Shown here: positions 7,904-15,380 of the stretch, one piece after another
How the letters are laid out: each line of letters opens with the position of its first letter
Numbering within the stretch: the stretch's first letter is position 1
Origin: Actinomycetes bacterium
GTDB taxonomy: Bacteria; Actinomycetota; Actinomycetes; Jiangellales; Jiangellaceae
Direction of reading: 5' to 3'
NCBI GenBank assembly: GCA_021793295.1
Contig: JAJYTA010000024.1
Span: 1-37,064, forward strand
DNA length: 37,064 nt
The notes under the pieces: model-generated
What the model saw: only the letters and a program-made list of their open reading frames with translations
Told to the model about the DNA's origin: nothing
The model's database searches: none
Position numbers and translations under genes: made by a program

Positions 7904-9262
7904 TCAGGACAGGGCCTTCACGGCGTCCAGGATCCCCCGGTGGAATGTCGGGTAGGCGTAGATCATGTGCTGCAACGCCTCGACCGGCACCTGCCCATGG
8001 ACGGCGACGGCCAGTGCGCCGAGCACCTCTCCGCCGGTGGGACCGGCCGACGTGGCGCCGACGAGCACACCTCGCTCGGCGTCGGCCACGAGTTTGATCA
8101 TGCCGTCGTTGCCGGCCTTGTGGATCCATCCGCGAGTCGTGGACGGCACCTCGGCGACCCCGACCCGCACAGCGAGGCCTGCCTCGCGCGCTTGGGCCTC
8201 CGTCATGCCCACGGCCCCGACCTCCGGGTCGGTGAACGTGACCCGCGGCACCGCTCGGTAATCAGCCGGCGGCCCCGGCCGACCGAGGATCTCGCGGACG
8301 ACGATGTCAGCTTGATAGGTCGCCACGTGCGTGAACGCGCCGTGTCCGGTCACGTCGCCCACGGCCCACACGCCGTCGACGACCCGTAGCCGGTCGTCCA
8401 CCGGCAGCGACCTCGCGGACGGGTCGACGCCGATGGCGTCCACGCCCAGGTTGCTCAGGTTCGACGTGCGCCCCACCGAGACCAGCAACGCCTGAGCGCT
8501 CACCTCGATCTCGTCGTCGAGCCTCAGCGTGAAGGCCGAGCCGTCATGGCGCACCGCTTGCGCGCGGCGGCCCACACGGACGTCGATCCCGTCGGCCTGC
8601 AGAGCTCGGCGCGCCACGTCGGACGCCTCGGGCTCCTCGATGGCGATCAGCCGATCCTGCGCCTCGACCACCACGACCTTCGTGCCGAAGCGGGCGAAGC
8701 CCTGGGCGAGTTCGAGCCCGACGGCACCGCCGCCGAGCACGATCAGCGACTCCGGCGCCTCGGTGGCTTCCAGCGCCTCCCGATTGGTCCAGTAGGGCGT
8801 GCCGGCCAACCCGTCGATGGGCGGGATCGCCGGCGACGTACCGGTGCCGACGACGACGGCGCGGCCGGCCTCGTACGTCGTCCCGTCGACGTCGACGCGG
8901 TCCGGCGCGATCAGCCGGCCGCGTCCGCGCACGAGCCGGCCGCCCTTGCCGGTGAACCGGTCCGCGGCGATGCGGTCGTCCCAGTTCGTGGTGGCCTCGT
9001 CCCGGATCCGGGCAGCCACCGGTTTCCAGTCCGGCCACACCTGCGCCTGACCGGCCATGCCGTCGACGCGTGCGGCCTCGGCGAGCAGATCGGCGGCGCG
9101 GACGATCATCTTGCTGGGAATGCAGCCCCAGTACGGGCATTCCCCGCCGACCAAGCGGTCTTCGATGCCGATCACATCAAGCCCGGCCTCGGCCAAGGAC
9201 CCGGCTACGGCTTCGCCACCGACCCCCATACCGACCACGATCACATCGGCGCGTTCACTCAT
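7904..9262 (-). CDS. Class I pyridine nucleotide-disulfide oxidoreductase (Lpd/MerA-like)
   Basis: This 452-residue FAD/NAD(P) enzyme has the N-terminal FAD loop (GMGVGGE, residues 11-17) and the redox disulfide motif GGECPYWGCIPSK with Cys42 and Cys47. A second nucleotide-binding loop (VLGGGAVGLELA) and the AVGDVTG flavin motif follow. Its C-terminal dimer-interface motif reads YAYPTFHRG, where dihydrolipoamide dehydrogenase has HAHPTLSE. The catalytic His-Glu dyad of true Lpd is therefore absent. This argues against a dihydrolipoamide dehydrogenase and for a quinone, metal or other small-molecule reductase. Its stop codon is 4 bp from that of the M23 gene (convergent). No partner dehydrogenase-complex genes are nearby. 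Confidence 0.87.
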   Translation of the reverse strand: MSERADVIVVGMGVGGEAVAGSLAEAGLDVIGIEDRLVGGECPYWGCIPSKMIVRAADLLAEAARVDGMAGQAQVWPDWKPVAARIRDEATTNWDDRIAADRFTGKGGRLVRGRGRLIAPDRVDVDGTTYEAGRAVVVGTGTSPAIPPIDGLAGTPYWTNREALEATEAPESLIVLGGGAVGLELAQGFARFGTKVVVVEAQDRLIAIEEPEASDVARRALQADGIDVRVGRRAQAVRHDGSAFTLRLDDEIEVSAQALLVSVGRTSNLSNLGVDAIGVDPSARSLPVDDRLRVVDGVWAVGDVTGHGAFTHVATYQADIVVREILGRPGPPADYRAVPRVTFTDPEVGAVGMTEAQAREAGLAVRVGVAEVPSTTRGWIHKAGNDGMIKLVADAERGVLVGATSAGPTGGEVLGALAVAVHGQVPVEALQHMIYAYPTFHRGILDAVKALS

Positions 9263-9306
9263 CCACTGAGCCTACGCGCCCCCCGCTGCGGCTGTATCCT
9301 GAACTC

Positions 9307-9510
9307 GTGCCTACGTACGAATACCGCTGTCGAAGCTGCGGCGACACGTTCCAGTTGTCGCGCCCGATGAGCCAGTCCGGCGCACCGGCACGGTGCCCCA
9401 CGGGACACGACGACACCGTCAAGCTGCTGACCACCGTGGGGCTCAGCGGCAGCGCCGGCGAGCCCGCCGCCGGTGGGTGCTGCGGCGGAGCGTGCGGCTG
9501 CAGCACCTGA
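9307..9510 (+). CDS. FmdB-like zinc-ribbon protein
   Basis: The 67-residue protein starts at GTG 9307 with the highly typical PTYEYRCRSCGDTFQ of the FmdB/CxxC_CxxC_SSSS family of putative regulatory zinc ribbons. Cys8 and Cys11 form the first knuckle. The second is CPTGH (Cys30, His34) rather than the usual CxxC. The tail is rich in Gly and Cys (GGCCGGACGCS), as often seen in this family, and could bind metal. The start is supported by the family match at the second codon. The gene is divergent from the oxidoreductase gene, 44 bp away, and precedes the methyltransferase remnant by 34 bp. Confidence 0.8.
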   Translation: MPTYEYRCRSCGDTFQLSRPMSQSGAPARCPTGHDDTVKLLTTVGLSGSAGEPAAGGCCGGACGCST

Positions 9511-9544
9511 TCCCCGCTCGAGGCGCCTGGGGGGAGTGAGCGCC

Positions 9545-10410
9545 ATGGCCACGTACGACACCGTCGTGGCAGTGGACGACGAGCGCGCCTGGTACGACCA
9601 CGTGGCCCGCAGCCTCGTGCGGCCGACCGATCTGCTGGCTGCCGACATCGGCTGCGGTGCGGCGCACATGACCATCGCACTGAGCTCAGCCCTCCCGCGG
9701 TGCGCCTTCGTCGTCGGCGTGGACCGCGACGGTGACACCCTCGACGCTGTGCCCGGCGCCAGATGGTCGATGCAGACGTCGACGACGGGCACATCCGGCT
9801 CCTGTGCGCCGACCTCGACACCGAGTTCACGCTGCTGCCCACGGTCATCCGGGACGCCGACATCGTCTGGGCGTCGGCGTCGATTCACCACCTCGCCGAC
9901 CAACAGGCGGCCCTCGACGTCCTGGCCCAGATCCTGCGACCTGGCGGCCGGCTCGCCCTCGCCGAGGGTGGCTTGTCGGCGCGCCATCTGCCGTGGGACC
10001 TGGGCATCGGCGCACCGGGACTCGAAGCTCGGCTTCTCGCCGCGGAGGAACGCTGGTTCCTCCGGATGCGCGCCAGGCTCCCGCATGCGGTCCGCATGCC
10101 GTACGGCTGGACAACCGCCCTGCGGCGGGCTGGGCTCACCGACGTGACCAGCCAAACCTTCACTTTCGACAAGCCGGCTCCCCTCACCGGCGACGACCTG
10201 TCGGCGGTCCTGGAGTGCCTCGAGCGGCGGGTGCGTCGTGTCCGCGACGACGCCGGGCTCAGCGTGGACGACGTCCGGTCCTGGAGCCGGCTGCTCGACT
10301 CCGATGATCCGGCCTGGTTGGGCCGCCGCGACGACATCTACTCGCTGCAGGCGCGGACGACCTACACCGGTGTTCGCTCAGAGCGAAACTCGACCGAGTT
10401 CCGGAATTGA
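9545..10410 (+). pseudogene. Frameshifted class I SAM-dependent methyltransferase
   Basis: Two overlapping frames together make one methyltransferase of about 287 residues. ATG 9545, after GGGGAG, opens a frame with the SAM-binding motif I (LAADIGCGAAHMTIAL) and the acidic end of strand 2 (VVGVDRDGDTLDA). The rest of the family pattern continues in another frame: ARRQMVDADVDDGHIRLLCADL, SIHHLADQ, ILRPGGRLALAEGG, down to the TGA at 10408-10410. A frame-1 stop at 9733-9735 confines the change to after that point. Removing two bases (GT at 9749-9750) joins GCT directly to GCC and restores LDAARRQM. A dinucleotide TG duplication in GCTGTGCC is therefore the simplest cause; a one-base deletion or sequencing error is also possible. 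Unless frameshifting occurs, the product ends in nonsense at 10147. The substrate is unknown. Confidence 0.8.
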
Positions 10411-10426
10411 GTAGCCTCGACTCAAG
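10406..10426. promoter_or_regulatory. HAIR element (HspR operator) upstream of hsp20
   Basis: The half-sites ATTGAGT (10406-10412) and ACTCAAG (10420-10426) are separated by exactly seven bases. This matches the HspR-associated inverted repeat CTTGAGT-N7-ACTCAAG with one mismatch. It lies about 80 bp before the hsp20 start and overlaps the stop codon of the methyltransferase remnant. In actinobacteria HspR with DnaK represses heat-shock genes through such sites, so heat induction of hsp20 by release of HspR is expected. Confidence 0.75.
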
Positions 10427-10508
10427 TTGTAGGTGGTAGACCTGGTCGTTCCAGGTCAGGCAGGAAATTCGTACGTCAACATCAACGACGACGAAGGAGG
10501 GATGTGCC

Positions 10509-10964
10509 ATGGCCACCACGCTGATGCCGTTCCGTGACGTCGACCGCTGGCTCGACATGGACCGCTGGTTCGACGTCGACCGTTGGTTCCGCTCGTTCTT
10601 CGACGCCCCGATGACCAACGGCACCGGTTTCGCCCCGGCTGCCGACGTGGATCGCGACGGTGAAGACCTGGTGGCACGTTTTGACCTTCCCGGCATCGAC
10701 CCGGACAAGGACGTGACCGTCGAGGTCGAAGGCCACAGGCTCATCGTCCATGGGGAGCGTCGAGACACCCACGAGGAGGAGGACGACGGCCGCAGGGTGC
10801 GTGAGGTCCGCTACGGCTCGTTCCGTAGGGTCGTCACACTGCCCTCCGAGGTCGAGGCCGATGCCGTCAGCGCGACGTACGACGCCGGTGTCCTGACGGT
10901 CCGGGTCGCTGGTGCGTACGCCGACTCGAAGCCGACGCGCATCGAGATCACCCGTGCGGCCTGA
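10509..10964 (+). CDS. Hsp20/alpha-crystallin small heat-shock protein
   Basis: The 151-residue protein is an ATP-independent holdase chaperone that binds unfolding proteins. A Trp/Asp-rich N-terminal arm (residues 1-35, with the near-repeats RWLDMD, RWFDVD and RWFRS) precedes an alpha-crystallin domain at about 40-140. Visible elements are FDLPGIDPDKDVTVEVEGHRLIVHGER, YGSFRRVVTLP, the conserved A-x-Y-x-x-GVLTV strand (ATYDAGVLTVRV) and a short polar tail with IEI near the end. ATG 10509 follows GAAGGAGG at a good distance. The HAIR operator upstream implies HspR control, as reported for the M. tuberculosis acr2 gene. A strong hairpin terminator follows. Confidence 0.93.
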   Translation: MATTLMPFRDVDRWLDMDRWFDVDRWFRSFFDAPMTNGTGFAPAADVDRDGEDLVARFDLPGIDPDKDVTVEVEGHRLIVHGERRDTHEEEDDGRRVREVRYGSFRRVVTLPSEVEADAVSATYDAGVLTVRVAGAYADSKPTRIEITRAA

Positions 10965-10991
10965 CCGGGCCTCTGATCGACTGAGGTAGAG

Positions 10992-11026
10992 ACAAGGGGA
11001 GACACCTCGACGGTGTCTCCCCTTGT
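10992..11026. terminator. Bidirectional hairpin terminator after hsp20
   Basis: The arms ACAAGGGGAGACACC (10992-11006) and GGTGTCTCCCCTTGT (11012-11026) form a perfect 15-bp stem with a 5-nt TCGAC loop. It sits between convergent hsp20 and the lipoprotein gene. There is no long T run, which is common for actinobacterial terminators. Confidence 0.85.
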
Positions 11027-11031
11027 GCTGT

Positions 11032-11406
11032 TCATTCAGCTGGAACGACGTCCTCCACCCGGAACGCAGTGCCCTGCTGACACGTGGTCAGGACGCCGCG
11101 CTCGACCCGTCCGGTGATCACCAGCGGCTGTCCCGATGACAGCAACTTCTCGTCCCCGCCGAGCAAGAGGTAGTCGTCGAGGAGCCAGCATCCTGATTCC
11201 ACGCCCGGCTCAGGAACTCCGCGCAGCTCCATCAAGCCGGGCGTGGTCGGCATGGTGGGAGTGGGCGGCGGCGTGGTGACCTCGGCCGTCGGCGGGATCG
11301 CGGTGTGCCGTCCCCCGTCGCTCGGCTCCTCCGCGGCGTCGCCGCATCCGGCCAGCAGCACGATCACGACCGCGATCGCTGCGCTCAGAGCCGGCTTCGT
11401 CCTCAC
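11032..11406 (-). CDS. Putative small lipoprotein
   Basis: I place the start at GTG 11406 because the sequence from there (MRTKPALSAAIAVVIVLLAGCGD) is a textbook lipoprotein signal with lipobox LLAGC, giving a 124-residue precursor. A longer frame to GTG 11490 is open but would bury the signal. After the lipidated Cys come a Thr/Pro-rich linker (about 30-60) and a small C-terminal domain with VITGRVERGV and FRVEDVVPAE strands. These look like a small beta-barrel (OB-like), but I do not recognise the family. It is probably anchored on the outer face of the membrane. The function is unknown. Confidence 0.7.
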   Translation of the reverse strand: MRTKPALSAAIAVVIVLLAGCGDAAEEPSDGGRHTAIPPTAEVTTPPPTPTMPTTPGLMELRGVPEPGVESGCWLLDDYLLLGGDEKLLSSGQPLVITGRVERGVLTTCQQGTAFRVEDVVPAE

Positions 11407-11492
11407 ATCGGTCAGACGCGCAGCCGCGCGAACCGGTTCCCGCGTGAGTTCGACCATCGCGCCCAGCACCGCGGGCCAGTAAGGTGCCAAGC

Positions 11493-12008
11493 GTGATCTG
11501 GACCATTCGCACCGGCTCCGGGTCTTACGTCCTGCGCGAACAGATCGAGCCAGCGGACGAGCCCGGGCTACTGGACCTGTTCAGATCCTGCAACGACTGG
11601 TTCGAAGCCGTGACCGGCGGACCCTCCGGCAACGGTGACGTGCAGGGCCTGTTCTACTCGCTACCCGAGGGCGCACGTTTCGAAGACAAGCGCTTGTTCA
11701 CCCTTCGCGACGGCGAGCGCATCGTCGGCTTCATCGACGTCGTGCTCGGCTACCCGCACCGGCGGGCCTGCTCCATCGGGACGTTCCTGCTCGCGCCGTC
11801 ACACCGCCGGGCCGGCATCGGTACCGCCGTGAGCCGCGTCCTGCTGGAGGAAGCGCGCCACGCCGGCATCGACGAGGTCATCGCTTCAGCCGACGACCGG
11901 TGGCCGCAGGGCATCGCGTTCCTTCGATCCCTCGGTTTCACCACCGACGAACCTGATGGCCAGTCCGCACCGCGACGCGCGGTCCTGACTCTCAGCGCGG
12001 TGGACTGA
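11493..12008 (+). CDS. GNAT family N-acetyltransferase
   Basis: The protein of about 171 residues has the GNAT acetyl-CoA fold. The core is LFTLRDGERIVGFIDVVLGYPHRRACSIGTFLLAPSHRRAGIGTAVSRVLLEEARHAG, with the pyrophosphate-binding motif A as HRRAGIGTA. The C-terminal strand AIAFLRSLGFTT is the usual motif B. GTG 11493 is preferred; an in-frame GTG at 11484 is also possible. No ribosome-binding site is obvious, and TAAGGT a few bases upstream may be the -10 of a leaderless transcript. It is divergent from the lipoprotein gene. The acetyl acceptor cannot be inferred. Confidence 0.85.
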   Translation: MIWTIRTGSGSYVLREQIEPADEPGLLDLFRSCNDWFEAVTGGPSGNGDVQGLFYSLPEGARFEDKRLFTLRDGERIVGFIDVVLGYPHRRACSIGTFLLAPSHRRAGIGTAVSRVLLEEARHAGIDEVIASADDRWPQGIAFLRSLGFTTDEPDGQSAPRRAVLTLSAVD

Positions 12009-12095
12009 CGACGCGCGCTCGCGTGAGATCTATACCACGCAGAGTGACGAATCCGGCCAATCGGCGGGCAGAGCCGAAGCGAAGCGACCATACTC

Positions 12096-12368
12096 GTGCC
12101 CATGACGATGAGCGAGACCGAGACACGCACCATGGTGGGCTACGCCGACGCGCTCACCACTGTCATCCGCCGCGGTCGGCTCGTGCCGGCGCAGCGCGAG
12201 TGCTTCCTCGAACTGGACTCCTCCGGCGAGCGGTTCGAACTGCTCGGCCCGTTCGACACCGCCGCAGAACGCGGTGACGACGTCGAGATCGAAGGCGTCG
12301 TGGCACCGGGCCGGAACATGCCCGGACACGTCCCCGCCATGCTCGTCCGCCACGTGCGGCGGTTGTGA
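12096..12368 (+). CDS. Small conserved-looking protein of unknown function
   Basis: The protein of 88-90 residues may start at GTG 12096 or at the in-frame ATGs at 12102 and 12108. The body contains an alternating beta pattern (LVPAQRECFLELDSSGERFELLGPF, DDVEIEGVVAPGRNMPG, AMLVRHVRRL) that could be a small OB-like or SH3-like barrel. No catalytic motif, signal peptide or membrane segment is seen. Codon use is strongly GC3 like its neighbours, which supports a real gene. It converges on the rhodanese gene 12 bp away. I do not recognise the family. Confidence 0.6.
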   Translation: MPMTMSETETRTMVGYADALTTVIRRGRLVPAQRECFLELDSSGERFELLGPFDTAAERGDDVEIEGVVAPGRNMPGHVPAMLVRHVRRL

Positions 12369-12380
12369 CGGGCGAAGCGG

Positions 12381-12704
12381 TTACGACGCGTCCATCCCGC
12401 TGGCGACCGGGTGGCCGGCGCGGATCCACGCAAGGGTCCCGCCGGCCACGTTCCGGGCATCAACGCCCTGGTCACTGAGGAATTCCGCGACTTGCGCACT
12501 GCGCCCGCCGACCGCACAGATGACGTACACCGGCCGGTCGCGCGGGATCTGTTCGTGGGCCGCGACGACTTCACCCATCGGTAGCAGTTCCGCCCCGGGC
12601 ACGTGCGCCTGGACGTACTCCTCCGGCTCACGCACGTCGACCAGGACCGCGCCGTCGTTCAGCTCCGCCGCCAGGTGGTCGACGGTGACGTCCTCGACAC
12701 TCAT
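12381..12704 (-). CDS. Single-domain rhodanese-like protein
   Basis: The 107-residue protein is one rhodanese domain. It has the conserved VLVDVREPEEYVQAHVPGAELLPM block (residues 20-43) and the active-site loop VICAVGGRSA with Cys63, which can carry a persulfide. Members transfer sulfur to cyanide, thiols or sulfur-carrying partners. No signal peptide is present, so it is cytosolic. Its ATG overlaps the stop of the upstream ideR-type gene by 4 bp, a strong sign of translational coupling. Coupling with an iron-dependent repressor could suit Fe-S or sulfur balance, but that is inference. Confidence 0.92.
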   Translation of the reverse strand: MSVEDVTVDHLAAELNDGAVLVDVREPEEYVQAHVPGAELLPMGEVVAAHEQIPRDRPVYVICAVGGRSAQVAEFLSDQGVDARNVAGGTLAWIRAGHPVASGMDAS

Positions 12705-13384
12705 GGCGCGCTGACGAAGATGTGCGAGGCGTCGGCGTCGGACAGTTCCACCGTCTCGGCGTTGCGCAGTGCGACCCCGGTCTCGGTGGAGATGGCCGTG
12801 ACCGTCTGCCCCGGCGTGATCTCCGCCTGGCGCAGCGAGGCCAGCAGCTTCTCGTCCACCTGCAACGGCTCGCCGATGTGACGCAGCGTGACGCTGGTGC
12901 CGGTGGGCGTTCCCACCTGGCGCAGCTGCCGGACACCGGCGCGGAAGTCCTTGACCTCGGTGGTGATGCCAAGCTCACGCAGGCCGGGGATCGGATTGCC
13001 GTACGGGTCGGACGCCGGCTCGCGCAGCAGATCGACCAGCCGCCGCTCGACGGCCTCGGAGACCACGTGCTCCCAGCGGCACGCTTCGTTGTGCACGAGT
13101 TCCCAGTCGAGCCCGATGACGTCGACGAGCAGCCGCTCGACCAGCCGGTGCTTGCGCATGACCCGCGTGGCCAGCAGCCTGCCCTTCTCCGACAACTCCA
13201 GATGGCGGTCCTCGTCGACGTGCAGCAGCCCATCGCGCTCCATCCGGGCCACCGTCTGACTGACGGTAGGGCCGGACTGGCGCAGCCGTTCAGCGATCCG
13301 TGCCCGGAGGGGTGTGATGCCCTCTTCCTCGAGCTCGAAGATCGTCTTGAGGTACATCTCTGTCGTATCGATGAGGTCGCTCAC
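12701..13384 (-). CDS. ideR: DtxR/IdeR iron-dependent transcriptional repressor
   Basis: The 227-residue protein has an N-terminal winged HTH (DTTEMYLKTIFELEEEGITPLRARIAERL, PTVSQTVARMERDGLL), a metal-binding dimerisation domain and a C-terminal SH3-like domain. All metal ligands of DtxR are present at the same numbering: Met10, Cys102, Glu105 and His106 for the primary site, and His79, Glu83 and His98 for the ancillary site. It should bind DNA when loaded with Fe2+ and repress iron uptake and siderophore genes. It lies between nagA (36 bp upstream) and the overlapping rhodanese gene, on the same strand. I found no convincing 19-bp iron box in this window, so its targets are elsewhere. The DtxR-type call is very firm; the ortholog name is slightly less so. 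Confidence 0.93.
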   Translation of the reverse strand: MSDLIDTTEMYLKTIFELEEEGITPLRARIAERLRQSGPTVSQTVARMERDGLLHVDEDRHLELSEKGRLLATRVMRKHRLVERLLVDVIGLDWELVHNEACRWEHVVSEAVERRLVDLLREPASDPYGNPIPGLRELGITTEVKDFRAGVRQLRQVGTPTGTSVTLRHIGEPLQVDEKLLASLRQAEITPGQTVTAISTETGVALRNAETVELSDADASHIFVSAP

Positions 13385-13420
13385 CGGGCCGCTCTCCTTG
13401 CTCGAACTGATGAGCCGAGC

Positions 13421-14566
13421 TTACTCGACCGGGCCTGACCGGACCCAGGTTCCACGGTGTAGCACCGCGGCGACACGCAGGTCGGCGTCGAGCACCACGG
13501 CGTCGGCCAGCTTGCCCACGGCCAGCGTGCCCACGTGGTCGTCGATCCCCAGCACCCGGGCCGGATTCGCCGACGTCGCGGCCACCGCGTCCGGCAACGA
13601 GAACCCGGCCTGTTGGACGGCAAATCGGAACGCCGCATCCATCGTCAGGGTGCTGCCCGCGATCGAGCCGCCCTCGACCAGGCGAGCGACGCCGTCGGTC
13701 ACCCGGACCTCCATGTCACCGAGCATGTAGTCGCCGTCCCCGACGCCGGCTGCGCCCATTGCGTCAGTGACCAGGGCGATCCGCTGCGGGCCAGCGCTGG
13801 CGCGCACATGCGCGGCGATCGCCGGATGCAGGTGGGCCCCGTCGAGAATGAGTTCGACGGTGACGCGCTCGTCTTCCAGCAGCGCCACGATCGGGCCCGG
13901 CGCCCGGTGATGCACCGGAGCCATGGCGTTGAACAGATGGGTCGCCACCCGCGCACCAGCCTCGATCGCCTGGCTGACCACCTCGTACGTCGCGTCGGTG
14001 TGCCCGACCGCCGCGGCGGCGCCCGCACCGACCACCGCGCGGACCGCGTCGAGGCCGTGGTCGAGTTCAGGCGCGAGCGTGACCATCCGCACGGTGCCCC
14101 GCCCGGCATGGAGCAGCTTGTCCACCACTGCCGGGTCCGGCGCGCCCAGCACCGACTCGTCGTGGGCGCCCTTGCGAACCGGGGAAATCCACGGCCCTTC
14201 CAAATGGACGCCGGCGATCAGCCCTTCGTCGACCATGTCGGCCAACGCCCGGACATCGTGGTCGATCTCGTCGATGGGGCCGGAGACGAGGCTGGCGACC
14301 AGGGACGTCGTCCCGTGCATCCGGTGGGTCGCGACGAACGTGCCGACGTCCTCGGGGTCGGCACCGGTGACCCTGGCCCCGCCGCCACCGTGGCTGTGCA
14401 TGTCGACGAACCCGGGGACCAGCCAGTGCCCGTCGAAGCGGTGGTCGGGCTCTCGCGGCGGCTCGCCGGTGCCCGTCGCGGCGATCCGGCCGTGCTCGAC
14501 GTCCAGCCACCCGTCCTCGACGACACCGTCGGGCATCACCATGGCGGCACCGGCGATCAACGACAT
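13421..14566 (-). CDS. nagA: N-acetylglucosamine-6-phosphate deacetylase
   Basis: The 381-residue amidohydrolase converts GlcNAc-6-phosphate to glucosamine-6-phosphate plus acetate, in amino-sugar use and cell-wall recycling. Visible motifs are HSHGGGG (His57, His59), HLEGPW (Glu123), GHTDA (His189), HLFNAM (His210), the substrate-binding DGAHLHP and catalytic Asp268 in TDAMGAAG. ATG 14566 is preferred over an ATG 24 bp upstream because GGAGAGGAG lies at the right distance. It appears to lead an operon nagA-ideR-rhodanese and is divergent from the hotdog-fold gene. No nagB or PTS gene is nearby. Confidence 0.93.
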   Translation of the reverse strand: MSLIAGAAMVMPDGVVEDGWLDVEHGRIAATGTGEPPREPDHRFDGHWLVPGFVDMHSHGGGGARVTGADPEDVGTFVATHRMHGTTSLVASLVSGPIDEIDHDVRALADMVDEGLIAGVHLEGPWISPVRKGAHDESVLGAPDPAVVDKLLHAGRGTVRMVTLAPELDHGLDAVRAVVGAGAAAAVGHTDATYEVVSQAIEAGARVATHLFNAMAPVHHRAPGPIVALLEDERVTVELILDGAHLHPAIAAHVRASAGPQRIALVTDAMGAAGVGDGDYMLGDMEVRVTDGVARLVEGGSIAGSTLTMDAAFRFAVQQAGFSLPDAVAATSANPARVLGIDDHVGTLAVGKLADAVVLDADLRVAAVLHRGTWVRSGPVE

Positions 14567-14624
14567 GCGTGGGCTCCTCTCCTTCACCAACGACCGCAGC
14601 CGACCGTACCGCTAGTGTCGCGGC

Positions 14625-15314
14625 ATGACGCTGACGGTGCACTCGCGCTTCCGCGGACCGGCCACCTCAGGCAACGGCGGCTACGTCGCGGGACGGCTGG
14701 CCGCCCACCTCGGCGCCGGGCCGGTGACGGTCACCTTGCGCTCGCCACCGCCCCTGGACGTCCCGCTCGAGGTGATCCCCGACGGCGACAGCATGTCACT
14801 GCTGCACGGGGACACCCTCGTCGCCACGGCGACCGAGGGTGACGCGTCGCTGCTCGACGTCGTCACGCCGGTGAGCGCCGACGAGGCACGCGCCGCCTCG
14901 GCGCACTACCCGGGGCTGAGCACGCACCCGTTCCCGGAGTGCTTCGTGTGCGGTCCGCAGCGCCGCCCCGGCGACGGGATGCGGCTGTTTCCCGGCCGCT
15001 TGGGCGACGGGCGGACCGCGTGCGTGTGGGACGTCACCGCCGAGACCGGCGGCGAGTCCGTCTTCGTCTGGGCGGCGCTGGACTGTCCGAGCGGATGGTC
15101 GGCACCCATCGAAGGCCGCCCGATGGTGTTGGGGCGGCTGACCGCGCAGGTGGACGACGCCCCCGACGCTGGCGAGTCCTGCGTGGTCATGGGGTCCTAC
15201 CTGCAGACCGAAGGGCGCAAGACCTGGACCAGATCGACCGTGCACGGCCAGGACGGCCGCGTCCTGGGCCGCGCCCACGCAACGTGGATCGCCCTGCCCG
15301 ACCAGCCGAGCTGA
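14625..15314 (+). CDS. Hotdog-fold (thioesterase-like) protein
   Basis: The 229-residue protein resembles actinobacterial PaaI-like double-hotdog proteins. An N-terminal half (SRFRGPATSGNGGYVAGRLAAHL, TVTLRSPPPLDVPLEV) matches the acyl-CoA thioesterase pattern of a glycine-rich helix start followed by strands. A second half carries the CFVCGPQR motif (residues about 107-114), which often opens the second unit, then VWAALDCPSGWSA and VLGRLTAQVDD. No obvious catalytic acid can be assigned. It may act on acyl-CoA or bind a ligand. The gene is divergent from nagA with 58 bp between starts, and is followed by the structured leader region. Confidence 0.65.
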   Translation: MTLTVHSRFRGPATSGNGGYVAGRLAAHLGAGPVTVTLRSPPPLDVPLEVIPDGDSMSLLHGDTLVATATEGDASLLDVVTPVSADEARAASAHYPGLSTHPFPECFVCGPQRRPGDGMRLFPGRLGDGRTACVWDVTAETGGESVFVWAALDCPSGWSAPIEGRPMVLGRLTAQVDDAPDAGESCVVMGSYLQTEGRKTWTRSTVHGQDGRVLGRAHATWIALPDQPS

Positions 15315-15344
15315 GCCCGCGTCGTTCACTGGGTGAAAACTCCG

Positions 15345-15374
15345 TTGCTCCGACAGGGCCTGGCCACATACCGT
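15345..15374 (+). promoter_or_regulatory. Probable promoter of the leader RNA
   Basis: TTGCTC (15345-15350), an 18-bp spacer and TACCGT (15369-15374) make a plausible sigma-70-type promoter. It would start transcription near 15381, just before the unusually strong ribosome-binding site of the micro-ORF. Confidence 0.5.
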
Positions 15375-15380
15375 GAGGGC

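Noticed and set aside
9763-10410. A separate short protein starting at ATG 9763
   Set aside because: It lacks methyltransferase motif I and no ribosome-binding site precedes it. It is the second half of the frameshifted gene.
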